A stretch of 64,000 bases of DNA, taken from contig CM063112.1 in the NCBI GenBank assembly GCA_031841125.1, positions 8,334,603 to 8,398,602 on the forward strand, written 5' to 3'. Source of the DNA: Acanthococcus lagerstroemiae. Its lineage: Eukaryota > Arthropoda > Insecta > Hemiptera > Eriococcidae. The position numbers were made by a program, and so were the translations under genes. Below the pieces are notes generated by a model that had not been told where the DNA came from, did not search any database, and saw nothing but the letters and a program-made list of their open reading frames with translations. Shown here piece after piece: positions 11,601-22,761 of this stretch. Position 1 is the first letter of the stretch. Each line of letters opens with the position of its first letter.

Positions 11601-12571
11601 TCGTAACAAGTCAACAGGAGTCGGAACCAAGTCTCTGCGATCCCTGGAAGTTTTCCTCCACCACTGGTGGGGAAAAGAGGAAGGGCAGGCTAGAATTCTA
11701 ATATATCAAGAGGTGAAAAAGACGGCTGGAAATCTGATTGGCTCGAAGCTAGCTTGCTGTCGAGAAAGAGTCAGACAGATAGATAGATTAGCTGACAAGT
11801 TGTCTCGGATCTAAATTGATGGTCGGCGTGCATCGGTCTCGGATTCTGTAGTTTTTTGGGCAGTGAATAAGGAGGAGTCAGGTTATTAGTACACAAAGGA
11901 ATGACTTTACACATAAAAAGGGCGGAATGTAGGATTCGGGACTGACATCGGGACCAAGTCAAAAATCTGATGGGGTATTGAAGATAAGTGACCCAGAAAA
12001 CTTATATTACGACAGTTCATTCGATCTTTCTTATTTAAATGCCAAATTTGGTAGAAGGGTCGAGTTCCCATTTCAGGAAACAAACATTTATTCCCCTTCC
12101 CATTAAGACTAATGGGAGTAAATTTCCAGGAGCCAGAAGAAATACACAGACGGAGAGAGCGGCAATACAAAGAATTTTGCATAATGGGTGTACAATAGAT
12201 ATCAAGGTAGAAGAAAAACTACTGTTTTACCGAAGTTGGAGGTCTTCCCTCTCGAAAACGGAATTGAAAATTTCCGGAATTGATCAATAGTTTCAGACTG
12301 ACTAGAGGAATTCATGTTCGAGAATGCCGTGCAGATAGATTTTGAAAATTAACATTGGATTTACTCAAAGATTTTTCCCAAATTCTATTACAGCGGAAAA
12401 ACGCCCATGCCATGAATAAGGAGAAAGTTGTCACCAAAATGTCCTAGAAATAGAGATACAATTCTCAATATTTTTAATCTAAAAAAAAAAATTATATTCA
12501 AAAATGAAATTTTGAAGCATTTACTTTCAAAGATCATATATTTTTAGATGGAATTTTTGCGTTGACTCCAA
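8647..12571. other. Intergenic DNA without a recognised gene
   Basis: Several short frames exist, none with family motifs. Around 9769-9830 the words 'cacgaaaaatagcatttgtg' occur twice about 41 bases apart, a small tandem duplication. A small hairpin around 'ggcgtacaggcctatacgcc' sits near 9223-9245. Otherwise nothing is supported. Confidence 0.4.
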
Positions 12572-12580
12572 GTATATGTA

Positions 12581-13330
12581 TATGAGGCGCTCAGTGAAAA
12601 GGTACCATATGTTGGGAAAGTGAATTTTGTCCTACAAAGCACAAAATGTGTTTTCAAGTCGGAAATTCCGTTTTTTCGGATTTCAATTGAAACTGCTCCT
12701 AGACACACCTAACCACGATGTACAGCAGAAAGTCACCTAGGATGGTGATATTTTAAGTTTGCAAACGAATTACGATCTACAAGCCGGTGTTCGGAAAAGG
12801 TACCATAAGTCACATCGATCTTTTTTACGTTTGCGCGCGCGTTATCTCTACAGCTGCGCATAATTATTATTATCGCGTTACCGTTGAGTCCATTGTTTCC
12901 AAATGTATGCCCTTGCAGAAGTTCGTTTTCGGATTTATCAGTTTTTCAAAACCAAACCGTCACAAGTTCTTCATATGGACTGGCATCTTCAAAGCTGTAT
13001 TCCTCTGCGTACATATATCCACTGCCTCTGAACTTTGCATGTTGTTTTGGTACACATTCGCACAATATTATACCAAAATTTGAGACAGATTGACACAGTA
13101 GACGTCAAGCCATCGATTTTTTCGTGTATTTTTCTGCTTTTTACAACTTTTTTAAAACATATTTTCCTCGAAATTAAGATTTCACATCCTCAAACTTTAC
13201 TTGCTTTTATTTCAGTCTGTACTGAAGCCAAAGACTCATATTTTAAAATACAGGTTACGCTCTTCAGATTTTATCAAAAACTCAAAAACAAGTTTTCCGA
13301 CATATGGTACCTTTTCACGAAGCGCCTTAC
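12581..13330. mobile_element. Non-autonomous DNA transposon with ~35-bp TIRs and a possible 9-bp duplication
   Basis: The left end reads AGGCGCTCAGTGAAAAGGTA and continues 'ccatatgttggga'. The right end is its close inverse, ending 'gaagcgcctta'. The 9-bp word GTATATGTA occurs directly outside both ends (12572-12580 and 13331-13339). A 9-bp duplication would fit a Mutator-like element, but the word is low complexity, so chance is possible. A third copy of the 'ggaaaaggtaccata' terminal word sits inside at about 12790. A diverged solo end is at 1140-1200. The frames inside show no transposase motif. Confidence 0.75.
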
Positions 13331-13466
13331 GTATATGTACTTTCAATTTCCCGCCTCCTTTTGACAGTTCTTTCATAGCCTGCAGCGTCGAAACAGATGT
13401 TTTCTAGGGCCATAATCCCCTCGGGGTTCACCAAACTGAGTTTCGAGCAAATATTTTTTTTTTTAG

Positions 13467-13495
13467 TGAGAGAGAGAAAGAGAGAGAGAGAGAGA
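13467..13495 (+). repeat. GA microsatellite
   Basis: A run of GA dinucleotides with one interruption follows a T-run on the plus strand. Confidence 0.9.
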
Positions 13496-14002
13496 TTTTA
13501 TCCTATTTTTGAATTTAGTAAGACACTGAATTCTATGTTTATGAAAGTCTTCGATCCAATACCCTTGGCATCCGCCAAAAGGGGTTACAATTGAATTACC
13601 ATCATGATATATATTTAATTGGAACCATCTTTAATTGGACCAAACAGGTGAGACTGAACAATTACCCTTGACACTGAATTCAACGACCTAAAAAAACCAC
13701 GAATATAGATGAAACAGACTTTGCAAAAACCGGACTGAGCCACTTTTCTCAAAATTTAGTTGCCGCTTGAATCCACCACAGGCAGAAGACCCTAGAGAAC
13801 GCAGACCCACCCCCAGGAAGACCAGTGAGCGCCAAGTCAGGCGCCTTCCATCAGCACCATGAGCATCCCAACAGAACAGGAAGAAAGAGAAACCCAAACC
13901 CCGGGCCGAGTTGCATGTAATTTTGATTTTAGAATCGGTGATAGCCAAAAAAAGAGATGGATACCATATTTCTAACACCCCTGGATCTGCCAGAAGGGGC
14001 AG

Positions 14003-14024
14003 AGACAAACAAACACTTTTATAT
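14003..14024 (+). repeat. 'acaaacaaacacttttatat' direct repeat, copy 1
   Basis: The word 'acaaacaaacacttttatat' occurs here and again at 14293-14314. Such a sequence, followed by a TA-rich tail, is common at the 3' end of RTE-like non-LTR elements in arthropods. No RTE coding sequence is attached, so these may be two 5'-truncated tails. The assignment is from memory of the family, not from a search. Confidence 0.45.
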
Positions 14025-14292
14025 AGGTTTCTGCTCCTTAATAATTTCTGAAGAGAGGCAGTTATAGTTATCCAAATTCAACATAATGCGGAGAAGTTCA
14101 ATGTAAATCACTTCCGAAACGTATAAGACGAAAAAGATAATAGGGGTCCAGAGGGGGCAACATTTTGTGGCCCTCCTTGTACTAAGGGTACCGAAATTTT
14201 TTATAGCCTAAAACTTGTTCGAAGTTCATACGAACACATACAGAAAATACGAACCTCTCACCGGTTCACCCGCTAACCGCGAAAAAACACAC

Positions 14293-14314
14293 AGACAAAC
14301 AAACACTTTTATAT
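14293..14314 (+). repeat. 'acaaacaaacacttttatat' direct repeat, copy 2
   Basis: Second copy of the word at 14003-14024, preceded by 'cgcgaaaaaacacac'. Interpretation as an RTE-like tail is inference. Confidence 0.45.
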
Positions 14315-14728
14315 GTATTACAGATACATGGGCACAATTGATCCGCCATTTTGTTTGCAAAAAAGTCGTTTTTTTCAGTTTTCTGGGAAATTATTCAATT
14401 TTGCTGATTTTGATTAGACTTTAATTACTATATGCAAATTAACTCTAAATACCACAAAAAATAATGTAATTCAACTACCAGAATAGTATTTAAAATTGTT
14501 TTACGTTCTCTAATTTCAAATTGGTGTGTTTATAATGAATTACGAAAATTAAGTATCAGAATTGATAAATAATGGTTTCCATACGCTACTCGATTACAGC
14601 TGGAACGCAAATCCCGTATTTCTAACCACGATTACCAAAACGTCAGCCATTTTCGAGATATGGTCCATTTTTAAAATTGCTTTCGGCAAACAAAATGGCG
14701 GGTCGGTTGTATCTATGTGTAGTTACAT

Positions 14729-14882
14729 CACAGGCGCCGAACTTTCTATCACTCGGTGGGGGCTCGTCCATAAAATTAAAATTCGGTACTTCAAAATTTA
14801 AACATTTCTAAATTTTACACTCATCTGCTAATTTTTTCAGGGGGTGCCTCAGCCCCGGGCACCCATGGGTTCGGCGCCTATG
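14729..14882. mobile_element. hAT-type MITE with GGCGCCGAAC termini (154 bp)
   Basis: The ends AGGCGCCGAAC and GTTCGGCGCCT are perfect inverses near the borders. They are flanked by AGTTACAT (14721-14728) and AGCTACAT (14883-14890), an 8-bp duplication with one mismatch. The interior has G- and C-rich patches and no coding capacity. Confidence 0.85.
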
Positions 14883-14959
14883 AGCTACATTAAATAACCT
14901 AATCAAAGTACAAAATATCGCACCCCCTCAATTTTTGTATAATGTAAAAACCGGACAGA

Positions 14960-16110
14960 TGAAGTCTAAAAAACAAGTCGCAGACGGATCTGCAACCAGA
15001 GGAGAGCATTTTCATGTCTCGCAGCCATGTGCTCATTGATCTTGATCTTTGCTTCGTCCTGCGCGACTACAGTCTGCAGCCGTGTTGACGCTGCGTGACT
15101 GCAGTCTGAAGCTATGTTAATAGAAATTTCCATGGAAATTTCAATCACGGAACTGAATTGTCATCACGAAGAGCTAAATCATACGGACTGGCTTCGTGTC
15201 GGAGGGGGGAAGCGATAGGGCGTTACGGTTTTCGAGGGTGTCGGGGGGAGCCTGACGGTTTTCGCTCAAGTATACCAATGGCTGAAAGTAAAATAAATTT
15301 CCATGGAAATGTCAACCACTGAACTGAATTGTCACCATGAAGAGCTAAATCATACGGACTGGCTTCGTGTCGGAGGGAGCGTAATTTCGATTCTCGCCTC
15401 AGGAGTAACGCTCAAAATAAAAGAGGACTAAAGGCGGCTACTGATGAAAGTCTTAAGTAGACTTCTTTCTAGCAGTGACAGGCAGCAAAGATCAAGATCA
15501 ATGAGCACATGGCTGGAGTTACGGTTTTCGCTCAAGTGTACCCATGGCAGGAAGAAAATTAAATTTCCAAGGAAATGTCAACCACTGAATTCGTGTCGAG
15601 GGAGCGTTACGGTTTTCACTCAAGTATACCCCCTGAACTGAACTGGAAATGAGCAGAGAAGAGAAAACGAGTGACCTCGTTCATTGAGGAGGGTCGGCAA
15701 AAAAGAACGCGTCTTGATTCTCGACAAGAAATAATGAAATAATGCTCAACCCATGGCTGGAAGAAAAATATATTTCCATGGAAATGTCAACCATTGAATT
15801 ATTGTCAGGGGAGCGTTACGGACGCTAAACTAATGCTTTAAAGTAGCGTTTTTGAAATTTTTTCTATGTGCCGAAGGAAATACGTGAAAATGTTTTTTAA
15901 AAAATGTCTATTAAATACTGAAGAGGGCGAGAAGAACTAAAAATTTACATGAAAATGTGGACCACTGAACTGAATTGTAAACTGACTTGTGACCATGAAG
16001 AGTTAAATCATATGGATTGGCTACACTCAATACGCACTCCTGAACTGAACTCGTGTCAGGGGAGCGTTACGGGGGGAGCGTTACGGGCGTTAAAGTAACG
16101 CTTTGAAGTC
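14960..16110 (-). repeat. Composite dispersed repeat, copy B (inverted relative to 1-660)
   Basis: Reverse complements of the words in copy A are present: the 'ccatggaaat' unit, the 'gaccatgaagagttaaatcat' unit (near 15990) and the 'gattctcgacaagaaataatg' unit (near 15715). Sub-units repeat about every 150-250 bases across the block (near 15120, 15300, 15560, 15775 and 15950), often followed by 'ggagcgttacgg'. This is an imperfect tandem array of a family also seen at the window's left edge. No coding is apparent. Confidence 0.7.
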
Positions 16111-16679
16111 TCTTTTTTTTCTGAAAATTTTCTTTATGTGCCAAAGCAAAGAAATGAAGATGTCAAAAGCAAACTAATGTGTGATTTGTCCAGTTGTTAC
16201 ACAATTTTCAGTTGGTTAAGTTGGTTTTGACATGAATTTGTCTAATTGCTGGCATGAGACAAAAATTCTGTGTGCAGAAAAACATTATACAAGAAAACAG
16301 ACATATCCACGTCAAAATATTGCCGCTGTGACGTAATTACGTATTCCTCTTTACGCGGTCATTCGTTTCACCACGTTTTGACCCACTGACACAGGGAATG
16401 CCGACGGACACCGAGAATGTTATTACCATGACGATGTGTGGTTCCATAGCCATGACACAGCCTATTTTTGCTTCTTTACATAATCTGCCGTAGGAAGTAG
16501 AGAATCAGTTTTATATGTACTTTTGTTATCGCCTTATTATTTAATCAGAGGCGTACTGCGATGAGGATGCTAATTTCCCCACGAATCCTCGAAGTCGGTA
16601 TTTTCCGGCAAATTCGGTCATTTAGACAGCATTTTGGAAATCAAGTGGGGGTTCGGGCCAGCCTCAAGATGTCCCTCCA

Positions 16680-16765
16680 ATCACCGATACGATTCCTGAA
16701 AGGGTAGTTTCCAGAGCCGGGGGTGCGGTGTCTGGGGAGCCAATTTGGCATGCGTGCATCGCCAC
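16680..16765 (-). repeat. Inverted diverged copy of the GC-rich segment at 1325-1440
   Basis: Read on the minus strand it shares 'gcgatgcacgcatgccaaa', 'agacaccgcacccccggc' and 'ggaaactaccctttc' with the segment downstream of the R1-like element. It probably marks another 5'-truncated copy of the same retrotransposon family. No RT coding remains here. Confidence 0.7.
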
Positions 16766-17081
16766 ACGCTTCATCAAGCATTTTAAAAATAATTTGGCAA
16801 AACGAGAAAATCGTTGATGCTTTTTCCTCTCTCCCACCCCCATTTTTTATTTTAAAATATTAAAATGATCGGAGAAATCCCAAAATCATGATATTTTCTA
16901 CAAGCTATGAAGTCCTTTACTTTCAAAATGATATTTTGATCTCCATCCGTAATCACTTTGAATTTTTCAAGTAATCGTGAAATCACACTCCTAAATCACG
17001 GATGAGTTCGTGATCTTGTCTACCTATCAAGAGGTCACCGCACTGTACGTTGATATGAATCTCTAGTTTTTGTGACCTCAC

Positions 17082-17231
17082 CCATGCGCTTATTTCATTA
17101 TTGATAAGCCCTAGAGGAGCGTTTTTGAACAGTGGCTCAGTCAACAAACGTGTTTTTTGCTGCCGGGACAAGTCGGCCACAGAGGTCCGGACGTTGCACA
17201 GTCGTCTTAAATAGCCCGGCAACGAAACCAT
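17082..17231 (-). CDS. Weak candidate first coding exon
   Basis: A minus-strand ATG at 17231 opens 50 codons (starting MVSLPGYLRRLCNVRTS) that end at a good donor, ATGG/GTGAGG, in phase 0. The surrounding sequence is less AT-rich and free of obvious repeats. No matching downstream exon was established and no domain is recognised, so this may be a chance frame. Confidence 0.2.
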
Positions 17232-19023
17232 AGTAATTATTTCGAGTATAAGAGTCTCTCTACTTCGGTTATATGGGTTAATCAGACTGGTCGTACACGA
17301 GTTTCGAGTGTTTTTCTGGTTTTTTCTTGGCGATAATTTTATTTATGTTCGGACGAATTGGACGTATAATCAAATTAAAAGCTTCGGAGCATCGTTTTCA
17401 GCGGCACTTCTGTTTTCACTCAAGCCCGGGCAGCCGAAAGTTGAAAGTACTCTATTGTCGGTACGCTGGCCCCTATAAGTTACATGTTCTTCGATTTGGA
17501 AGTAAGAACTGTCGTTGTGTCGATAACCACAATTCTTCTCGATTTGGTGGCTTTCCTAATGGGGGTAGTTATGCCTTTCTCCGCTCTTCAGCACGAGATA
17601 TGCTGGTCACGGTTGCCCACCGTTGGGACACGAGACCGGCATTACGACGCGAACACCAGCAAGGTGTTCGCCTCTCCCCACACAGATGAATTTCGTGCTT
17701 TCAGCTTCCGGCTTATATAGATAACGAAAAGGAAACTTAATTCGGCACCCTGTGTCTGCAAAGGGCTCGGGCAAGTAGCATTTATTATCGCAGACAGCAA
17801 CGCCGGCCCGGCATAAAATCTGCACTCAAGTGTGATCTGGGCGAACCTTTTCCACCGTTTATTACGAGGAAGAGCATATCGGCGAAAATTACTTTTCCAA
17901 ATTCGTTTCCTTCGAACCTTCGGAGAAAACGAAATAATTTAATCGAAATAACGGTGAAAACGTCTGTCGACTGGAAAACTCTTTAATTAAAATTAACGTT
18001 ATTCGAAAAACGAAGTTTAGTTTTACTTTTTTCTTTTTTGAATACCCACGTGAACTGAACTTTTTTTTCTTCTTCAAGAGCGTCCGTAGTTCAGAATGAA
18101 AATGCATGTATCCAAATGAAAAACGAGCCTAAGTTTGTTAATTTATTCGTCCGTTGTTCTAATTGAAAACTGCGAATAACGTTTGTCGAGTAATTTGCAA
18201 ATTTCTCGCTGTCTATCATAACGGTGGCAGCAAGTCTGGCGGGTACGTCCACCCATCATCCCTTGCCAGAATACGTGATATACGAAAAATTAGCCGATTA
18301 CGGGATTGGCAGATTAGCGTCTCCCCCTATATTAACAGTTCCCGAGTCACCCAGTGGAAGTTGAGATTTTGTGCTGAATATAAACTAAAATCGGCCTTGT
18401 ACACTAAAAACCAGGCTTCCTGTTCACCATGTGCAAAAATGCCTCTTTAGTTGTCTACCTCAAATCCGGAAAATGGTAAAAGCGAACCCGGTGTAAACCA
18501 AGATCCCACAGAACAAAGTGACAGTCTTACCGGTGGATAGCCAGTCAGTCAAACTGCTACACTGATATACAGATTGACGTGAAAACAGTCTGAGCAGTAT
18601 TCCGCCAAACAAATAGAGCATTTTGGAACCTGCAAAGTTATCGGGAAAATACCACTGCATGGGGCCAAATTTTTATTTTCATATGTACTTCTGCACATTG
18701 TTTTCCCTACTTCCTACACTGGTCCAAAACTCTCTGATACACCAGCCCAAAAATCTTCTGAATTACACCGGCCCACCAGAAAACTATCCGGTAACTTATG
18801 TGGCCAATCCGTTGCTACGAGAGCTTGCCAGATGGTAGGCAACAAGGCTGATACACACGCAAGCAAGTGGACAGCCCTCTCCCCGAAGAAACGGAGTCAG
18901 TATCACAACAGACCACGGAATCCTTCGTACATTAAGTCTTCACCTCTAAGCCAGGTACATAACAAGTCGAATCGAATACCAAGATCTCTCCGGCTCCTTA
19001 AATCTAATACATTAGCACATTAG
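17232..19023. other. Unique-looking DNA, no gene established
   Basis: This stretch is less repetitive and richer in CpG than the average of the window. A minus-strand frame at 17825-17607 has six cysteines, and a plus-strand frame at 17484-17720 starts with a hydrophobic stretch, but neither has a recognisable domain or a coherent exon chain. Confidence 0.3.
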
Positions 19024-19380
19024 CATTTTTTACTAATTTATTTATTTATGTCCCCCCACAACAAGCGCCCGAAAGCCCAAATAACGGAGGGGGGGGGTGT
19101 ATTTACATCGTGAGAAATACAAAAATATAAGGTATACGATCCGCAATATCCAGACGCCGATATGTAATATACAGTATACTTAATAATTCAATCCAGAAGG
19201 GGAAAGTGGGGAGTGGAAGGGAAGGAGAAGTACAAGAGCCAGCAGGCAGGTAAGGAGTAGCCGATGCCCCATAGCAGATGAGCAAGGGGCCCACTGCAAA
19301 GTGTAAGAAAGGAAGCACACTCAGGGGATTTTTAAAAAAGAACACCCCCCCCCCCAAAAAAAAAGGTATAACTAAGAGAC
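19024..19380 (-). repeat. Probable 3' end of a non-LTR retrotransposon
   Basis: On the minus strand the segment ends in an 'aataaataaat' tail. It carries a C-rich tract beside a 'gcgcccgaaagcc' word, resembling 'ggtgcccgagggcc' beside the C-tract at 61393-61418, where a reverse transcriptase ORF lies upstream. The interior is purine-rich like that element's untranslated region. No RT coding remains, which suggests strong 5' truncation. Confidence 0.5.
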
Positions 19381-19974
19381 TGATTATAGATAGTTAATAA
19401 GTGAACGGAAGGCAAAATAGATTTCAAATGGGCAAAATAAAAAGTTCTCCAGATGTACTCAGTTTTATGCAACCTTTTTTTTCTCTTCCTTACTGTAAAT
19501 CAAGTTTTTGTACGTTTTAATTAGAAAATCTGCCAACAGCTCAATTTCGGATTGAGGCTAGATTTTTCTCAATGAAAATATTCTTCGAGAACAGGTGCTG
19601 TCATCTTCGATAAAGAGGATTTCATAAAAAATCCTTACGCAAATGGTAAACCTACGAACCCAGTTGTACGAGTAAAGAAACATTCAAAAAATCTAGAAAA
19701 CTTCACGCGTTACGATATGCGATAAGGAAAATCCTCAGGATTGTCCGAATTAAAATTCGAAGAGTTTTAAATTTAAGGACACAATTATACATGGCAATTT
19801 TTCATGTCAACAGGTTTTTAGAAAATCTACACAACGTGAAAGTGGTAAACGGCGATGAAACTTTCAATTTCTTTCACAGTTTGGCGTGACTCATTATGAA
19901 ATGAGGAACCTTAATTTTTATTTTGGCTCAGAAAATCTATTACCTTATTAATGAATCAGACAGTAATAGTAATG

Positions 19975-20530
19975 TGCACTAACGAAGCACTATCAAATGA
20001 GACCATTTTCAACTCGAAGCTTAAAGTGAGGAAGAGGCTGTTATTTCCCAAGCTCCTTTTTCCTAAAATTAGGAGAGGGGAGCGATCATGCCCAAAACGA
20101 ATTCTTGCGCTTACGAAGCACTAACAAATGAGACAATCTCGATTCCAAGTTCAAAGTTGGTGAGAAGCTGTTATTGTTTTAGTTCTGCCCTCTACAGTTA
20201 AGGGCCGGAATCGATACGCCCGGGTGGTTACCATTTCCTCGGCCCCTCCCTCTACATTAGAAGGAGATAAAGATAAAGAAATGAGCATCCACGAAATGAA
20301 TGTCTGCACTTATGTGCACTAACAAAGTACTAACAAATGAGATTAGTTTCGACGTGAAACTTCAAGCGGGGAAGAGGCTGTCATTTTCCGAGCCCCTTTT
20401 CCCCAAAATTAGGAGAGGGAAGTGACCACTTACAAAACGAATGCCTACACTAAAGAAGCACAAGCAAATGAGACCGATTCGTTTCCAAGCTCAAAGTTAG
20501 GGAGCAACTGCTATTTTCTTATTTCTAACA
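19975..20530 (+). repeat. Satellite-like tandem repeat, unit about 340 bp
   Basis: Words such as 'gtgcactaac', 'aaatgaga', 'gaagaggctgt' and 'aaaattaggagagg' recur in the same order starting near 19975 and 20314. Within each unit a half-length sub-repeat starting 'gaagcac' and 'caaatgagac' is also visible. The array is interrupted by a SINE at 20531 and continues after it. Confidence 0.75.
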
Positions 20531-20745
20531 GGTCTGGTTGGCCCAGTGGATAGCGCGCTGGTCTCGGAATCCGGAGGTCCCGGGCTCGAGCCCACATAGC
20601 AATTTGCTACATTTCGACCTAGGCCGGTTTTTCGGCAAGCAGAGAAGAGGGCTAAGACAGCCTTAACAGCCTCCCGGACGTTTCTGAGGTAATTCTCAAA
20701 AGGGCAAATTCTAAGGCTCGGATTGAGAGTAAAATTAGAAAAGAG
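20531..20745 (+). mobile_element. tRNA-derived SINE
   Basis: The 5' head is tRNA-like. An A box TGGCCCAGTGG is at 20539-20549 and a B box with GGCTCGAGCCC is near 20583-20593, spaced as in a tRNA, which would allow internal RNA polymerase III transcription. It lacks a clean functional tRNA structure after the T arm and continues into a tRNA-unrelated body of about 140 bases with 'ttcggcaagcagagaagagg'. It interrupts the satellite array. The 3' border is set where satellite sequence resumes and is approximate; no clear target duplication was found. Confidence 0.75.
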
Positions 20746-20910
20746 ATCCTCAACAATTAGGGGACGGGAGTGAGCCTAACGAAACTAATACCTCAAATTA
20801 AACCATTTTAGAACTCGAACTCAATACGGACGGGTGGCACACACATTTCCTCGGCCCCTCCCTCTACAATAGAAGGAGATAAAGAGAACATGAAATGAAT
20901 ATCGGGGCTT
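20746..20910 (+). repeat. Satellite-like repeat, continuation after the SINE
   Basis: The segment carries 'cctcggcccctccctctaca' followed by 'agaaggagataaaga', matching the array before the SINE near 20237-20275. Confidence 0.7.
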
Positions 20911-20949
20911 GCGAAATGGGCCTCTCTTAGTAGCTAGTACAACTATTTT

Positions 20950-22290
20950 CTGGCATTACCCACAGTTCCTAATTTTCTCTCTATTCTCAATCCTAATGTT
21001 TCGTGGAGGGTAAGGCGATGAACGCCTTCCACGTTGGCTCCCCGGACACGCACTCAGTATTTTCCAGCGGCATGGAAGGCCAACGTAATCATGATTTGCA
21101 AGCCTGACAAACCGAAGGACACCTGCTGCCTGTGCTGGGTACGCTTTTTGAAAAGCTTCTTCTACAAAAATTCTAGCCGATACTAGAAGAAAACTGCCTA
21201 GTACCATCCTTCCAGTTTGGATTTCGACGAAAGCATTCAACGATTGATCAGGCGCTAGCTGTGCTGCGGAAAGCCAGTGCTGCCCTCGAAGAGCGCAAAT
21301 ACTGCTGTGCGGTATTTTTGGATGTTGGAAGGCCTCCTTCAAAAACTGCACGACGCGGTACTTCCACTTTCTTATTGCCAGTTACTGCAGCCGTACCTGG
21401 CGGATATAAAGTTCGGAGTCCAATCTGGGGCTGCCCAGTCACCATGGAAATCGGTTCAGGCAGGCGTCCCGCAGGGCAGCGTGCTGGGTCCCATTTTATA
21501 TGTTTTATACACAGCTGATACCTATTCTAGTTTTTTCAGCTATATTCAATCTCGTGTTTGCTGATGATACAGCTCTCTTGTCGACATCACACAATCTAGA
21601 AACAGGTACTCAAGAAGTCCGGACCCACCTGGACCGCATCTTCGAGTGGTCAGAACGATGGAAAATACGAGTCAATCCAGTCAAATCAGGGCATGTCAAC
21701 TTCACTATGCGCCATTTAGTCGATCTCCCCAACTTTGCTCGTGGAGAGAGAACCCCTTCAAAATGGGAAGTTAAATACTTGGGACTCCATTTTGATCGCC
21801 ACCTCAATTTGTCTGCCCAGATTCGAGCCAAACGCGACCAACTCAGGAAGAGAGCAAAATCCTTTTACTGGCAACTCGGTCCACGCTCTCCACTTTCACT
21901 CGAGAATAAGAGGTTTCTCTATCTTTCGGTATTAAAGCCTATCTGGTTGTATGGTCTCCAGTTATGAGGCCGAGTTAGTGCCTTCAACATCCAGAAAGTC
22001 CAGCAACGCCAAAACGTAATTCTACGAACAATTTCAAATGCTCATCGCTACACTAGAAGCGATGACCTGCATCGAGACCTCCAAGTACCCACAGTTGCAG
22101 ACAAAGTGTCTCGTTTCACCGATAAATACGAGGACCGGCTCCACTCCCATATCAATCCAGCAGTATTGGAACTGCTGGGCAACTCAACTAGCAGCCGGCG
22201 GTTTAAACGGCCGCGATACCTATTTGAAAAAAATTATTTCTACCCTTCTAACCTAACTACTACCTTGTTGTTCTTGTAGTAATGGCCCGC
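20950..22290 (+). pseudogene. Jockey-like non-LTR retrotransposon reverse transcriptase, frameshifted
   Basis: Across shifting plus-strand frames the conserved RT blocks appear in order: 'FQFGFRRKHSTIDQA' near 21220, 'CCAVFLDV' near 21305, 'GVPQGSVLGPILYVLYTAD' near 21465-21520, the catalytic 'FADDTALLS' near 21555, 'VKYLGLHFDRHLN' near 21770 and 'ENKRFLYLSVLKPIWLYG' near 21900. The C-terminal region follows to about 22250 with a stop after 'YGLQL'. The 'KAFD' block is lost to a frameshift. The endonuclease and gag-like ORF1 are absent. The element is a 5'-truncated, inactive copy. It directly follows the satellite array. Confidence 0.9.
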
Positions 22291-22316
22291 TACCGCTATC
22301 TTTCACAAATAATTAC

Positions 22317-22761
22317 CAGAGGCGAAACTTGACTTTATTATTTGCCGGCAAAACATTTTAAAAATTTGAAAATTTGCCGATTTTTCAATCAAAATATTTC
22401 TTAACCCACAAAAATAAATAAATAAAGCAGAAGCAAAATACGGGCCCGGGGACGAGACATTCTCCTTCCTCGGCCCTTTGTGCAAACATACACCATCCGA
22501 GAGGTTTCTTGGGTTCATTTAATGCTATGATAATAAGACTCTTTTGACCCATCAAGACCTCCTCCTCAAACTTATGTAACACTTTTAGGACTCTTTCAGA
22601 CTTCTCTGAGACTTCAAGGATCTTCTGAATTGGTTCAAGACATTTTCAGGCTTCATTAAAACATTATACCGTAGAACGTGAAAAATTCAAATGAACAGTT
22701 TCAAAATTTTCCGACTGTCAAATTATTGGGTCTTCCCCCCCCCCCCATAGTTTCGTCCCTG
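22317..22761. mobile_element. TIR element with 'cagaggcgaaact' ends, copy 1
   Basis: The left end CAGAGGCGAAACT and right end AGTTTCGTCCCTG are near-inverse. The internal words 'aaaattcaaatgaac' and 'ccgactgtcaaattattgg' are shared with the copy at 24403-24666. The central part (about 22535-22670) is made of degenerate AAGACTT-type words that the other copy lacks, so this copy has an internal insertion or expansion. No target duplication was seen. Confidence 0.6.
22530..22670 (-). repeat. Degenerate AAGACTT-word block
   Basis: Words of the type 'gactctttt', 'caagacct', 'agacttc' and 'caagacatttt' recur every 10-18 bases. It is the reverse orientation of the AAGTCTT blocks at 34630 and 50390. 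Confidence 0.5.

Noticed and set aside
12787..13364. Three overlapping plus-strand frames
   Set aside because: They lie within a non-autonomous TIR element and show no transposase motif.
17607..17825. Cysteine-bearing minus-strand frame
   Set aside because: It looks protein-like but has no homology that I can name and no consistent exon boundaries.
20531..20600. Functional tRNA gene
   Set aside because: A and B boxes are present, but the acceptor stem does not close and the sequence runs on into a SINE body.
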